From: Strongylocentrotus droebachiensis
Taxonomy: Eukaryota; Echinodermata; Echinoidea; Camarodonta; Strongylocentrotidae
NCBI GenBank assembly: GCA_035222895.1
Contig: JAVYIG010000171.1
Coordinates: forward strand, 357,501-421,500
DNA: 64,000 nucleotides
Direction of reading: 5' to 3'
The first letter of the stretch is position 1, and every line of letters begins with the position of its first letter. The position numbers and the translations under genes are program-made. This document shows, in pieces, positions 45,101 to 55,501 of this stretch. The notes below the pieces were generated by a model. The model saw only the letters and a program-made list of their open reading frames with translations, was not told the DNA's origin and did no database searches.

Positions 45101-47628
45101 ATGTAAAGAATATTGAAATTGATGGTCGTTTAGTGGAAGATAAGAATATTATTGTGGAAAAATTCAATGATTATTTTTGCAGTATTGGTCCTAATCTGTC
45201 ACGGGCGGTCCCTTCCTGTCAAAAATCTTTTAACGATTTCCTGAAAGAATCTAACAAGAAAAGCTTATTCCTTTTCCCATTAGTTAGGGAAGAGTTGCTT
45301 ACTATTGTGAATTCGCTTAAGGCTGGGAAAAGTCCTGGTTACGATGGTGTCAATAATGACATAATTAAACAGGTTATCTTAGCGATTATTCAACCCCTTA
45401 TTCATGTTTTTAATTCATCAATGTTAAATGGAATAGTCCCCGAAAACATGAAAATTGCAAAAGTCGTACCCGTTTTTAAAAAGGGTGATCCTCAATCTTT
45501 TTCAAATTACCGTCCTATTTCACTTCTAACCTCCTTCTCAAAGATCCTTGAGAAAGTGATTTATGTTAGAACTTTAGAATTTTTCAACAAAAGTAAAATA
45601 TTCTCAAATTTTCAGTTTGGGTTCCGAGAGAAACATACTACCTCTCATGCCTTGCTGCACTTTATAGATAAGATTTCACAAGCAATAGACAAAAAGATGC
45701 ACACAATCGGTATATTTCTTGATTATTCCAAGGCATTTGATACTATAGATCATGAAATTTTGCTAGGGAAATTATCGCATTATGGTGTCAGGGGCACAGC
45801 TCTGGACTGGTTTAAGAGCTACTTAGCTGACAGGAAACAATTTGTTTCTTTAAACGGTTTTGATTCAGGGTTACAGAATGTCACATGCGGCGTTCCTCAG
45901 GGATCCCTCCTTGGTCCGCTCTTGTTTATTGTATATATTAATGACTTTCATTTCTCATCTGATATTTTGTCATTCATTTTATTTGCTGATGATTCCAGCT
46001 TGTACTATTCACACACAAATTCACAAACTCTGTTAGAAACGGTTAATTTCGAACTAAGTAAAGTTACTTTGTGGATTCAAGCAAATAAATTGTCTTTAAA
46101 TCTGCAAAAGACAAATTATATGTTTTTTAGTAATACAATCAAAGTGCTTCCAGGAGATGTATCATTTAATAATGTATTGATAGATAGGGTATCGTCAACA
46201 AAATTCCTTGGTTTGCACATTGATGAGCAAATGAGTTGGAAAATTCATGTAAATCATCTCTATAAGACATTGTCAAGAAACAGTGGCGTAATTCATAAAT
46301 TGAAATCAATTTTACCTAAAGGCATCCTTCTATTAATGTACTCAACATTAATCCTCCCCTATCTTAATTATGGTGTTCTTGCTTGGGGTAACTCTCTTAA
46401 AACTAACCTTGAAAAGTTATATTTGATTCAAAAGAGGGTCTTAAGAATTATTTGTAACGTTAGCTTTCGTACGCACACTAATCCGCTTTTTTATACGCAT
46501 AGAATTTTAAAGGTGCAAGATATTTATCACCTTCAACTGGGTTCTTTAATGTACAACTTCGATTCTGGTGTCCTTCCACAGGCTCTAGTCAGCATTTTTA
46601 AGAAAAATAGTCAAGTTCATGACCATGCTACACGAAATGCCTCTGCGTTTCACTTACCCCAAGTAAGGACAAAGTTAACTTTTAATACTTTGGTTTTTAC
46701 TGGACCTAAATTTTGGAACTCTCTAGGCTCTAGCGTTAAGCAATCTGTTAGTCTCTCTTCATTTAAGTGTAAACTTAAGGTTTATCTTCTCGATAAATAC
46801 TGTGACTCATAGAGTAGTTCATTTTTGTAGTTATTATGGTGCCAAGATATATTATGTATTACTATAAATGTAAATTTTCTTCTTGATATTAATATGTGTC
46901 TAACTGAATATTTTCAGATTGTCAACCTCTTATTCCCTCCCCCTGTTGTCTTGTGCCCGTTGTGTGCTGTGCCTATTGTCGATGTGCTGTATTCTTCTAT
47001 TATTTCTCATATTTTCTCTTTTCTCCCGTCTTGTCTAGTCTAGTCTCTCTTTTTTGTTGTTGTTGTTGTGTGTGTGTACACTTCTTGTTTTGTTATACCC
47101 CCTTTTCCCTATTGTATTCTTAGGTAGTCACAAATATCTATTCATCATGTTTTATCCGGCTCAGAGGGGACCCTAATAATTACAAGCTCTGCTTTTACCA
47201 GGGTCTCCTCGTCTTTCTTTTAGTTAGCTATGTTTTTTATCATTATCATAATTTGTTATTTTGCTTTGTAAATGTGTTATGATCCAATGTTATGCTCTGT
47301 ATGTCATTTGAAAGAAAGACGAATAAAATCTTATCTTATCTTATCTTAAGTGATGGGGAATGGGGCGTACGCCAAAGCACTGAATACATTTCACCTTGAA
47401 TATGACGAAAGAGTCATCAACGATAGGAGGTTCTGTGAGCACGCTGGGTTCTGAAACGCCCTGGTAAGATGTACGTGGAGACATAATCAGGTGGAGCTCT
47501 ACTTCTTCGGCCGAAGCTCTGGATAATGAGTTATGCTCGAGATGAACTTGCATCATGGTATCATAACTGTGATGATGGGATGTGATGATCAGGAGTAGAT
47601 GGACATAGATAGCAAGATAGAAAGAGAT

Positions 47629-47663
<35 letters not shown>

Positions 47664-49481
47664 ACAGAGGTACGTCAGACAGAAATAGAGACAGCAAATT
47701 ATTAATGCATTTATAAACAAACAAAATGAGAAACTTATATACGAACATTAAATCAAGGCTTACTGCTACTGGGTCGAGCGTACAAACAAAATTAATTCAG
47801 TTCTATAGCTAGGCAACTTTTTGAATATATTCGCCATTCGCCTTATGAATATTTTCATGCATATACTCTCTGTACAGGCCTATTTTATTTACGCAATATT
47901 TTGTCAAATGGGAAGTTTTGCTATATGAAATCAAATTTTGAAAGAATGCTCGTCCACCCCCCCCCCCCCCCCCTCAGGGAAAAAATATCAATTACCGTTA
48001 TACAAACTTCATTACACTACAAGAAATAGTAGGGGAAAACTCTGGGGAAGTGAGACACTTGTATTCCCAATCATTTATAGAGGGTCATAATAAGTGCTGT
48101 TTTCTCTTCCACAGCACGAGGGGATTGCTTGCAGAACACACACTTATATAGTCCTAACAATAGTTATCGGACATACCCATTGTAAAGGCTGTGTGTCGTC
48201 ATCCTCGGATGAACGTCCATGACTGTCGAACGTGGATCTCCGTTGTCGCTTATATTAAAAGAAATCATCGAAGTCCAAATATGAGATCGAGCCGTTGCCA
48301 TGGATACGCCTAGTTGAGCTTTGTCACCATCACTGACATCGTCATCGCCGAATCGGATCTTGGCTTGCAGCACGAGATCATCGACCTCTGAATGATCACC
48401 ATGTATGCTGACTTCGTCATCGAAAAATCCAAGCCTATAAACTTGTGGGTATAGCGCCTGTGCTTTTGTGCGGCAGTTCTGACCCGCAAACTTTGACTTG
48501 TAGACGATCCGCGATGACGCAGTGATGATCGCCAAGTCGTTGACGGCAGTGGCATTGATACTTCCATCTGTTGGTCCTATGTCGACTTCCAAGTCAACAT
48601 TACTTTGTGGAACCATGGCGACAATGTTGATTCGGATCTCTTCTCCGATGTCAACAGAATTTTGATTAACGCCATCGTAGGATTCGTCGTCTGCATTGGT
48701 GAGATTTATTTTTGGCGCCAAAAGAAGAAGAGAATTGCTGTACAAAATGTCCGACTGCACCAACAACGGGTTCTTGTATGATGATATAACTTCACATGTA
48801 ATCGTCGCGGCGGGATTTACTGAACCTATAAGGAAGATGTAAATAATCATACCTGAATAAATAATACATACTCTCAATGTCAATAGTCATGACGTATAAG
48901 CAACCTGATTGTGTCACATAATACTTTCTATTAAATACTTATGCCTTATCTTCCAATAGTGATCAACTACACTGTAGGGTACCGACATTGGAGTTTAGGG
49001 TGATGTGGAAATGGTGTGCTTTATATTTAACATAATACCAAGTGAAGAAAAAAGAAAGACTGAAATAGGTAATGAGATCATACTGCCCGTTGCATATGAG
49101 GCTGATGCGTCATCTTGCTTGAGCAAATCCATGCGCCAATCAAAGCCTCAAAAGGTAGTCGGGTCATATGCGGGTAAACATTATACGGTACACCTACTTT
49201 CGCATTTTCCAATTTAGGTTTTGTACGGTCTCAAGGTCACTTGGTGCGTCAGTCAGAGACTGTGCCAGGCACCAACGCAGACGCGCGTCAGGAAATGACG
49301 TCTCATTTGCAACGGACATTAGAAGAACGACATACCAGGTATAAACCATTGTGTTATCCATGAAAACTCCAATACATCGTTAAGTGATAGTGACATCGGT
49401 CCAAACGTTGTACTGATGTTATCATAACCAACTTCATTGATGGTGGGCTGTTAAGAGGGATAGAAAGAGAAATAAAGCGAA

Positions 49482-49512
<31 letters not shown>

Positions 49513-52500
49513 TAGAGAGAGAGGGGGGGGGGGGGTAGCAGAGCAAGACAACAAAAAAGATGATTGAGAATGAAGAATAAGAAAAAGAAGAACAAAACAA
49601 AAAGGTAGATCAAGAAGAACACGGTACAGACAAAACAAAATATAATAATAGAAGAATAATGTACATTTAGCATGTGGATAAAAAAACGAAAAGGAGGGAA
49701 GGAAAATAATAATGGAGACTACTAAAAGTACATCAAAAGTAATATATTACACTAGTTCAGTGACCTTACAGCTGCGATCCCTCTTATTTTTCTCACATCG
49801 AGTCATTTGATTGCATGTAGGACTACTCTCATTGAAAGTAGGGTCTACTAATTGGAGAAAAAATTGATATCACGAATTATGTGCAAAGTCAAAATTACAT
49901 AGAGTTGGAAAGAGTGTCCTAAGGATCATAAACAATGATTCGTCGATTTGGACGAAACCTCCAATTTTATCAAAGCAAAGCCATCTTTTCAATGAACCTT
50001 AACTGATCATCATGAATAGTGAAATTGACTTGAAATTGACTCAAGAAAATTGAACAGAATAGCTCAAATCATTTTCTTGTCTGTATAAAGTTGAGATTTT
50101 ATGTAGCACTCATTTCTTTGAACGTGTTAAATGATATTTGTTCTGAAGAAACAAAATATAGATTTATAATCGTATTTACCACAGGTATTGATGAGAAATT
50201 TGGCAAAACATCCGTTGTCGAATTAGGCTATAAAACAAAACAAAACAAAGCAATTATTTCTATCAACCTGAATAGGCTTACTTTATTTGCTTATACAAGT
50301 AGTATTTTTATATAATTCTACATGTTTAATCGAAAATGATGTGTTATAAATATGATGAAGGAAATAAGCATCATCATGATTCAAATGATTTTATTTCTCA
50401 TGCAAAACATAATGCAATCATTGCAATGAATAATTATATATTACACAAATATGCAATGAAACGACAAATATAATAGAAAAAGCACATGAAAAGATGAAGT
50501 AACTAGAAGCAGAGCTTGTTCAAAGTGTTAGTTCCTCAGATGCTGTTTTACAATAGCAAGTGAAATATATTAATTTAAATATTGTTAAACTAACTGTAAA
50601 GTTCAGTTTATATCATGCCTAGTACATCTGTTTGTCGTATTTAATATAATTTATGTAAGATCTATCATGACAAGGACATGTGGCCTACCTTTGCATTTGT
50701 GCACTCCAGACTGAAGTTGATATGAGTTAGATCATCCGAGGCGGTAAGAGAAGCGTTCACTTCTACCACTACGTCATCCCCTCCCACAACCGTCACCCCG
50801 GTGAGAGGGGTAATAGCCACAGACCCACTCAGAGTGGTAGCTGTAACTAAAAGACAATTTTTTTTCGTTTGTCTTAATTTCCGTCATACAGTAAACAGAA
50901 CTTGAACACAATGAACAGAAGAACTTACCGATTGAAACACATCGAACTCATAATCGAATGAAATACGGAACGATTAGTGCAATAGTTAATTGAGGTAAGT
51001 TCAAGTTCAAGTTCATTTATTCAAAACCACACAAAACATGATATAATCTTTTACATGAAAAAGAGACTGGTAACATCATTAAGTGAATGGTTTTAGGACC
51101 CCTGTAGAAGCTAAGCTTGTGAGCTTGTGAGCGGGGCCCTATAGTCAACAAAATACATACATTAACGATATGGCAAGGTGAATAAAAAGAATATAATGTT
51201 TATACAAGGGATGGAAACAAACTAAGCTACAGAATATAGAACACAAAAAATATTCACACACACGCGCGCACACAGTCCTTAGTGGTCTATAAGCATTTGA
51301 GAATGAGAAATTATTAAGATACAAAGTAGAATCAGTCTTCCAAGTAGGTACGTTTTAGATAACCTTCTAAACCTAGAAAGAGTTGTACTATATTTTATAT
51401 CATCAGGCAAACTGTTCTATTCTTTGATGCAAGAGATATGGAAAGAGGTCAGAGTGATATTTGTTCTTGCAAAAGGCTGATGAATAAGACCCCTTTGACG
51501 TGTATTATAATTATGAATTTGTGAGTTTTTACGGAATAAACCTTTTAACGTACATTCATGAGGCATAAACTGAAGTTTATACATAAACAATACGCAATTG
51601 ATTGACACAAGTCCACTTAGTGGTAACATTCTTAATCGAAGGAACAATTAATGGAGAACTTGGATGTCTATAATTAGAATTAGTAATAAGCCTTATTGCC
51701 TTCTTCTGCAATACTCTTAACTTATCAAGATATGACTTAAAAGTGTTTCCCCAAGCAACATTACAATACGTCAAATAAGGAAGAATAATACTATTATATA
51801 ATGTTATCAGCACTCTTTCAGGTAAAATAAATTTCAATCTAAAAATGACACCTACACTTCGAGACAACTTAGTGCATACAACATCTAAATGATTCTTCCA
51901 AGATAAATGTTCATCCATAGTTAACCCTAAGAACTGAACATTTTCACTAAACGCAACATCATGGCCTCCAACATTAAGAAAAGTAATACCATCTGGAAGC
52001 TTTTTACCCTTTGAGCGAAAAATAACACATTATTGGTCTTTTGAACATTCAACAATAACTTATTACAACAATACCATGCATACAGTTTCTGCATCTCTTG
52101 ATTTGCAATTAGTAATAAATCTTCAGCCTTCTTATCAACCAGCAGCAAGCTGGTATCATCAGCAAACAGGGAGTATGAGAATAATGTTGACGAGTATATC
52201 ATTTATATAAATTAAAAACAACAGGGGACCAAGAACAGAACCCTGAGGTACACCATATTTAATAGAAGCAAGTTGGGAACTACTACCATCCACCACAACA
52301 AATTGAGTCCTGTCAAACAAATAGCTTTGGAACCAAGACAATGCTACACCACGTATTCCATAATGCTCTAGTTTCCTGAGGAGGATACCATGGTCAATGG
52401 TATCAAACGCCTTAGATAGATCTAAGAACATCCCCAGACAATACTTGTCTCCATCAATAGCTTTTATGATATTACTTAATAAGTTAAACACACCCATTTG

Positions 52501-52742
52501 TGTGGAGAAGTGCTTACGAAAACCGCACTGCTGAGGAATCAAGATATTCTTTTTAGATAGAAACTCAATTAAGCGTTTATAAATTATTTTCTCAAGAATG
52601 CCATTATAATAAGAAAACTAACCTTCATGATTTATAAGCCCCATTGCCAATATAAGAAGAATCGCAGCTCTCTCCGATTCGCCCATCTTGACGGTACCGC
52701 TGCATGGATGACTTTTGGTTATGTTCAGGTTCAACATCCCTT
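36196..52742 (-). CDS. Secreted/surface protein with beta-repeat modules and a C-type lectin domain
   Basis: Twelve minus-strand exons with GT/AG sites: 52623-52742, 50689-50846, 49336-49447, 48177-48825, 47395-47566, 42779-42968, 42084-42295, 41356-41580, 40337-40537, 39596-39665, 39172-39227, 36196-36402. All junctions but one keep phase. The first six encode N-glycosylation-rich, beta-type repeats (for example NSVDIGEEIRINIVAMVPQS in the 649-nt exon) of no family I recognise. Exons 42084-42295 and 41356-41580 form a C-type lectin domain: SSCYY, CEEEGGALASIDS, NWLPGQPD (QPD type, usually galactose-preferring), YWSDG, CIDLRYFICE. The 40337 exon is cysteine-rich with 10 Cys; the last three form another module ending LTLHNLVKSSG at a GTAAGT donor. 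The 42084/41580 junction is out of phase by one base. No signal peptide exon was found; 5' and 3' ends are incomplete. Confidence 0.72.
36428..38825. mobile_element. hAT-like non-autonomous element with satellite, copy 2
   Basis: The ends CAGGCGCGGATCC and CAGGCGCGGACCC are inverted repeats. A perfect 8-bp target duplication GAGAGATT lies at 36420-36427 and 38826-38833. The interior holds a short satellite (about 36560-37310), a CAGATGAGCAT/GGGGGCAGAGCCC repeat block (37400-38000) and CTTT-rich tracts. There is no transposase. It lies in an intron of the lectin gene. Confidence 0.9.
36560..37310. repeat. Satellite array, about 7 units
   Basis: Same monomer family as 960-3470 but in the opposite orientation, as expected since the host element is inverted. 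GCGCGAAGCGCGGAAGCTT recurs every 100-130 bp. Confidence 0.92.
39891..40320. repeat. Tandem GC-richer units with an embedded 12-bp repeat
   Basis: Three degenerate units share GGCGCGTCAGAGAC, AATGACGCCTCGTGTGCAAC and related blocks. Between units two and three, GACATGCGCTAG repeats about four times (40137-40182). A fourth unit lies at 49237-49322, in another intron of the same gene. Confidence 0.8.
41884..42050. repeat. (GAA)n microsatellite
   Basis: About 165 bp of GAA/GAG triplets 35 bp from the end of the lectin exon 42084-42295, in its intron. Frames in it are artefacts. Confidence 0.95.
43395..43479. repeat. Perfect 33-bp hairpin at the LINE 5' border
   Basis: Arms 43395-43427 and 43447-43479 are exact reverse complements (GATAATGAGATGCTGGTGTA start); the loop is 19 nt. 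It lies immediately before the LINE 5' region. Confidence 0.93.
43480..47340 (+). mobile_element. CR1/jockey-type LINE with intact ORF
   Basis: Non-LTR retrotransposon in the intron between lectin-gene exons 47395-47566 and 42779-42968, antisense to that gene. It has a 5' leader of about 320 bp, one long ORF, a 530-bp 3' region with AATAAAATC and a tail of four TCTTA repeats rather than poly(A). The 5' limit is uncertain and no target duplication was found. Confidence 0.85.
43804..46812 (+). CDS. LINE ORF2-type endonuclease/reverse transcriptase
   Basis: 1002 codons, uninterrupted. The N-terminal apurinic-type endonuclease domain is at about residues 55-280: LNVRSMH, TETWF, RRDKRGGGVALYIP, YRPPQ, GDYNIN, SDHFPIF. 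The reverse transcriptase is at about 510-790: KVVPVFKKGD, NYRPISLLTSFSKILEKVI, GFREKHTTSHAL, FLDYSKAFDTIDHEIL, CGVPQGSLLGPLLF, and the catalytic FADDSS (the D-D pair). The C-terminus carries the usual ALDWFKSYL, PKFWNSLG and related LINE signatures. No separate ORF1 was seen within the 320 bp upstream, so the copy may be 5'-truncated or of a one-ORF clade. It mobilises the element by target-primed reverse transcription; the clade is inferred from motifs only. Confidence 0.92.
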   Translation: MVNIEEVACNILENNASTLEPNVNDNFDHASPIVCHYCSENQFMDGFRNKCENDVTVLHLNVRSMHKNVDAFNTLIRNLNDSSTIIGVTETWFSSESDVNLYSISGYSLVSNHRRDKRGGGVALYIPVGMDFQVRHDLNVMTDQLESIFVECFIPGKKNVIFGVIYRPPQSNIDLTVNELQSILLNPLFVNKSIFLMGDYNINLLQCDENDHYNAFLNMMLSFSLMPLITKPTRVTDSSSTLIDNIFCNLQPFPPSGIIISDLSDHFPIFTRVNFRNTAHKHECKYIRKNNPTNIEKFREALTATDWSAVLLEKDVNISFNNFFNKFLLLYDEIVPISKCNTRNRKKIPRMPWVSASLLKSINKKNKLYYSYKVSGRESSRKRYVDYKNTLTSVLRAAKKTYYFAQFQATSNDIKGTWKVIRNVFKSKKKNSDVKNIEIDGRLVEDKNIIVEKFNDYFCSIGPNLSRAVPSCQKSFNDFLKESNKKSLFLFPLVREELLTIVNSLKAGKSPGYDGVNNDIIKQVILAIIQPLIHVFNSSMLNGIVPENMKIAKVVPVFKKGDPQSFSNYRPISLLTSFSKILEKVIYVRTLEFFNKSKIFSNFQFGFREKHTTSHALLHFIDKISQAIDKKMHTIGIFLDYSKAFDTIDHEILLGKLSHYGVRGTALDWFKSYLADRKQFVSLNGFDSGLQNVTCGVPQGSLLGPLLFIVYINDFHFSSDILSFILFADDSSLYYSHTNSQTLLETVNFELSKVTLWIQANKLSLNLQKTNYMFFSNTIKVLPGDVSFNNVLIDRVSSTKFLGLHIDEQMSWKIHVNHLYKTLSRNSGVIHKLKSILPKGILLLMYSTLILPYLNYGVLAWGNSLKTNLEKLYLIQKRVLRIICNVSFRTHTNPLFYTHRILKVQDIYHLQLGSLMYNFDSGVLPQALVSIFKKNSQVHDHATRNASAFHLPQVRTKLTFNTLVFTGPKFWNSLGSSVKQSVSLSSFKCKLKVYLLDKYCDS
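47622..47665. repeat. (GA)n microsatellite
   Basis: Short GA run 55 bp upstream (in transcript direction) of the lectin-gene exon 47395-47566; on the minus strand it lies within the polypyrimidine-rich intron end. Confidence 0.9.
49476..49536. repeat. (GA)n microsatellite with G-run
   Basis: GA repeats followed by a 13-nt G-run, 30 bp upstream of the exon 49336-49447 acceptor. On the transcribed strand it is a (CT)n polypyrimidine tract. Confidence 0.92.
50999..52620 (-). mobile_element. Degraded 5'-truncated LINE
   Basis: Minus-strand fragments in three frames: FLDLSKAFDTIDHGILLRKL and YGVPQGSVLGPLLFLIYIND (52159-52542), FADDTSLLLV (51927-52202), then SWKNHLDVVC, NSIILPYLTYCNVAWGN (51577-51918). 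Frameshifts separate them, so it is dead. The 3' tail is GAACTTGAACTTGAACTT. It lies in the lectin-gene intron between exons 52623-52742 and 50689-50846, in the sense orientation, and differs from the intact LINE nearby. Confidence 0.88.
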
Positions 52743-53215
52743 CTAAGAAAACATATCTACTAAATTTCAACGTAATACCAGAGACGCCCCGCCTCATAAA
52801 AGGAAATCAATCGAAAATAGGGCGCTTTTCAGATTTTAGGTCAAATTAAGAATACACCGCTACGACGCTTATTATAAACTCTTTGTCTTGCCTCCACCGA
52901 TAACCAACGTGTAACCCATATATTGATTTTCGGACGAAAAAGAAACGTTTGAGCTCGTTATTTATTGGCTAGTGTTCATTTTGCATTTGTCTAGCTTCAA
53001 ATAACGTGGTCATAATTCGACTGTAAAATCCATAATGATTTCTTTATACTATAAAAGATTGAAGGTCCTGTTGACATTTTAAGTATTTGTATCTAAATTC
53101 TTCTACTACTGCTCATGTTCTTTTTTATTGTTCAATTGCATCTATCACGTGACATTAATAAGATTGATTTGTGTCAAATGTCTCTATCTGAAAAGAAGAA
53201 CTACACAGGCCGGGG

Positions 53216-53263
53216 AGCAAGAGAGAGAGAGAGAGAGAGGGGGTGGGGAGAGAGAGAGAGAGA

Positions 53264-53303
<40 letters not shown>

Positions 53304-53455
53304 AAGACAGAGGGAGAGAGAAAGAAAGAGGGATAGAGAGAGAGAGAGAGAGAGAGAGAAAAAAAGAGAGAGAGAGAGAGAGAAAGAAGGTGGAGAGAGG
53401 GGTAAAGAAGGAGAAGAAGAAGTAGAGAGAGAGAGAGAGAGTAGCAAATGGGAGA
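53216..53455. repeat. (GA)n microsatellite
   Basis: About 240 bp of GA, GAAA and GGA repeats. All long frames over it are artefacts. Confidence 0.95.
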
Positions 53456-53799
53456 AAACGAGATAGAGTGTCTATAGAAACATTATGTACTACATGGTAC
53501 CATTTTAAAATGTAATTGATGAAATCAAAACGGAGAGAACACCAAAGTGAGATGAGGTAAAATATAAACAATCCCGGTCACACGAACAAACTGGTCGATA
53601 TAGAGAAAAAAAGGGAGATAGCGATAACCATACCGATCCGTCATGACCTAATTTGGCCTCTCCTAACATAAGGATCAATATCCCTCATTAATACCTCAGT
53701 CATTATTGCAGTGACATTAACTGAATTATAACTAAACATATTGCCTTATTATTCCATATAACCCCTAATTTCACCGATCCATTGCTACAATTACTGTGA

Positions 53800-54410
53800 T
53801 GCCATGATTATCAACCTATTATTCGAATCATCATCATCCACACATTTGATGATGATCGTTATCGAATTGTTTTTCATTATCATCGTCGTCGTCATCTTTT
53901 ATCATCGTCGTCATCATAATCAAAGTCATCATCATCATCGTCACCAAAATCATTTAGTCATCATCATCATCATCATTATCACCATCATAAACAACAGATG
54001 TATGGACGTATTTAAATTTAGTATTTGATTTTAGTCAGAATTTTCAATCCTTGAGTTGTTAATGAAGACCATTGACACTGCCATTATTCACTGAAGCTTT
54101 AATTCATTCAGTAATTACAACAGTTGACTAAATTTAATGTTAATTTTACAAATCCAATATTACGATCATTCACCTAAGCCTTGTCTCCATCTCCTCTTTC
54201 CCCTCATCATCAGGTTATCATCCCAATGACCAATGAATACCATCATCAGTACTGTCATAACATCAGCAACATCATAATCACCATCATTATCATTATCATC
54301 GTCACCACCATCATCACCATTGCCGTCATCATCTTTACCATCATCATCACCACCATCATCATCATCTTAATCATCATCATCGTCATCATCCTACTCATCT
54401 GAATACCACC
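53800..54410. repeat. (CAT)n-rich interval
   Basis: Two blocks of imperfect CAT/ATC triplets (about 53825-53995 and 54200-54420) separated by unique AT-rich DNA. No gene was seen between 52743 and 54950. Confidence 0.9.
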
Positions 54411-54972
54411 ATTGTCATCATGGTTATCAAGATGCGATCAGTATCATTTTTGTACACTATCATACAATCTACACTGTAATTAAATGTCAAATATTTGTAA
54501 AAACAACATGGTAATTTATTTACACACAAAATATTCACATTTGGCTTGAGTGTGAGCTTCTTTTAGTTTCCCCTTTCTTTTTTGTAAGAAATAAATAAGT
54601 AAAAGAATAATTACTTCACAATAAAAGTGTAATAGTAAAGAGACAACTGAAAAAATTGACTCCAATTACTCACTTCTATTCCATTGCCTGATATTTCGAG
54701 GGAAAAAGCCATTTAAATGACACTAAAAAACATACAAAAATTGAAAAGTTTGAAAGGATGAGAGATAGGAACGATACAAAGAGTAAAGTAAATGAAATAG
54801 TCCATTATTCATAAAAAATTGTGCCTCATATTGAGCTAGTCTTTGCCTAACAATTCAGAGTATATTGAACAGTTTGAAGTACATGTAGAAGCCTAATTTC
54901 ATCAGTAAGTATATTTAGTAACATGGCTCTTGCAAGACAATAACAATCTTTGAAATGTGTAAGACCAATTGC

Positions 54973-54978
54973 TTTATT
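54973..54978 (-). promoter_or_regulatory. Candidate PQBP1 polyadenylation signal
   Basis: AATAAA on the minus strand 525 bp past the PQBP1 stop, in an interval with no other feature. Confidence 0.35.
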
Positions 54979-55501
54979 TGCACCACATCTATTCAAACTG
55001 ACCACATTAATGATTAACCCCTTGTTAATACCGACAATCACGTTTTGAAGAGAGATCATAAGTAAGAATCACAGCCCTCCCAACGATTAATGCAATCTTT
55101 CCTTTTGGTAAAGTTTATCGGATGTATGTGTAGTGGATATGCATTTCCTATCTTAGATGTCAGTGATCAGAACAGCAATACATCAAAGTCCTATTTCTGA
55201 AACATCAGCAGCCGAATACAATTGAGGGTCCCCACAAAAGAAGGTCTAAATCCAAACAGACTGGGCATTTCAACTTCAGGAGGAAGACAATATAAGTCTT
55301 AATATGACACGTGTGTGATCCCAATCTAAGTATAGACCATCAAACAAGAGATCCATACACAGAATATCTTCTTAAGGCAGCAAAATATATTGATATCCAG
55401 TTGTAGAATGGTAGCTCCAAATCATAGCGACCTTGTTAGTCCAGACTCCAGAGAGTACTAAAAACTTTGGACCTGATCGAGTCCCAAAGGTTCACAAGTG
55501 T

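Noticed and set aside
43804-46812. Reverse transcriptase as a retron or host defence gene
   Set aside because: Endonuclease plus RT order, FADD context and repeat tail are those of an ordinary non-LTR retrotransposon.
53128-53571. Long RE-repeat and LS-repeat ORFs
   Set aside because: Frames over a (GA)n microsatellite.
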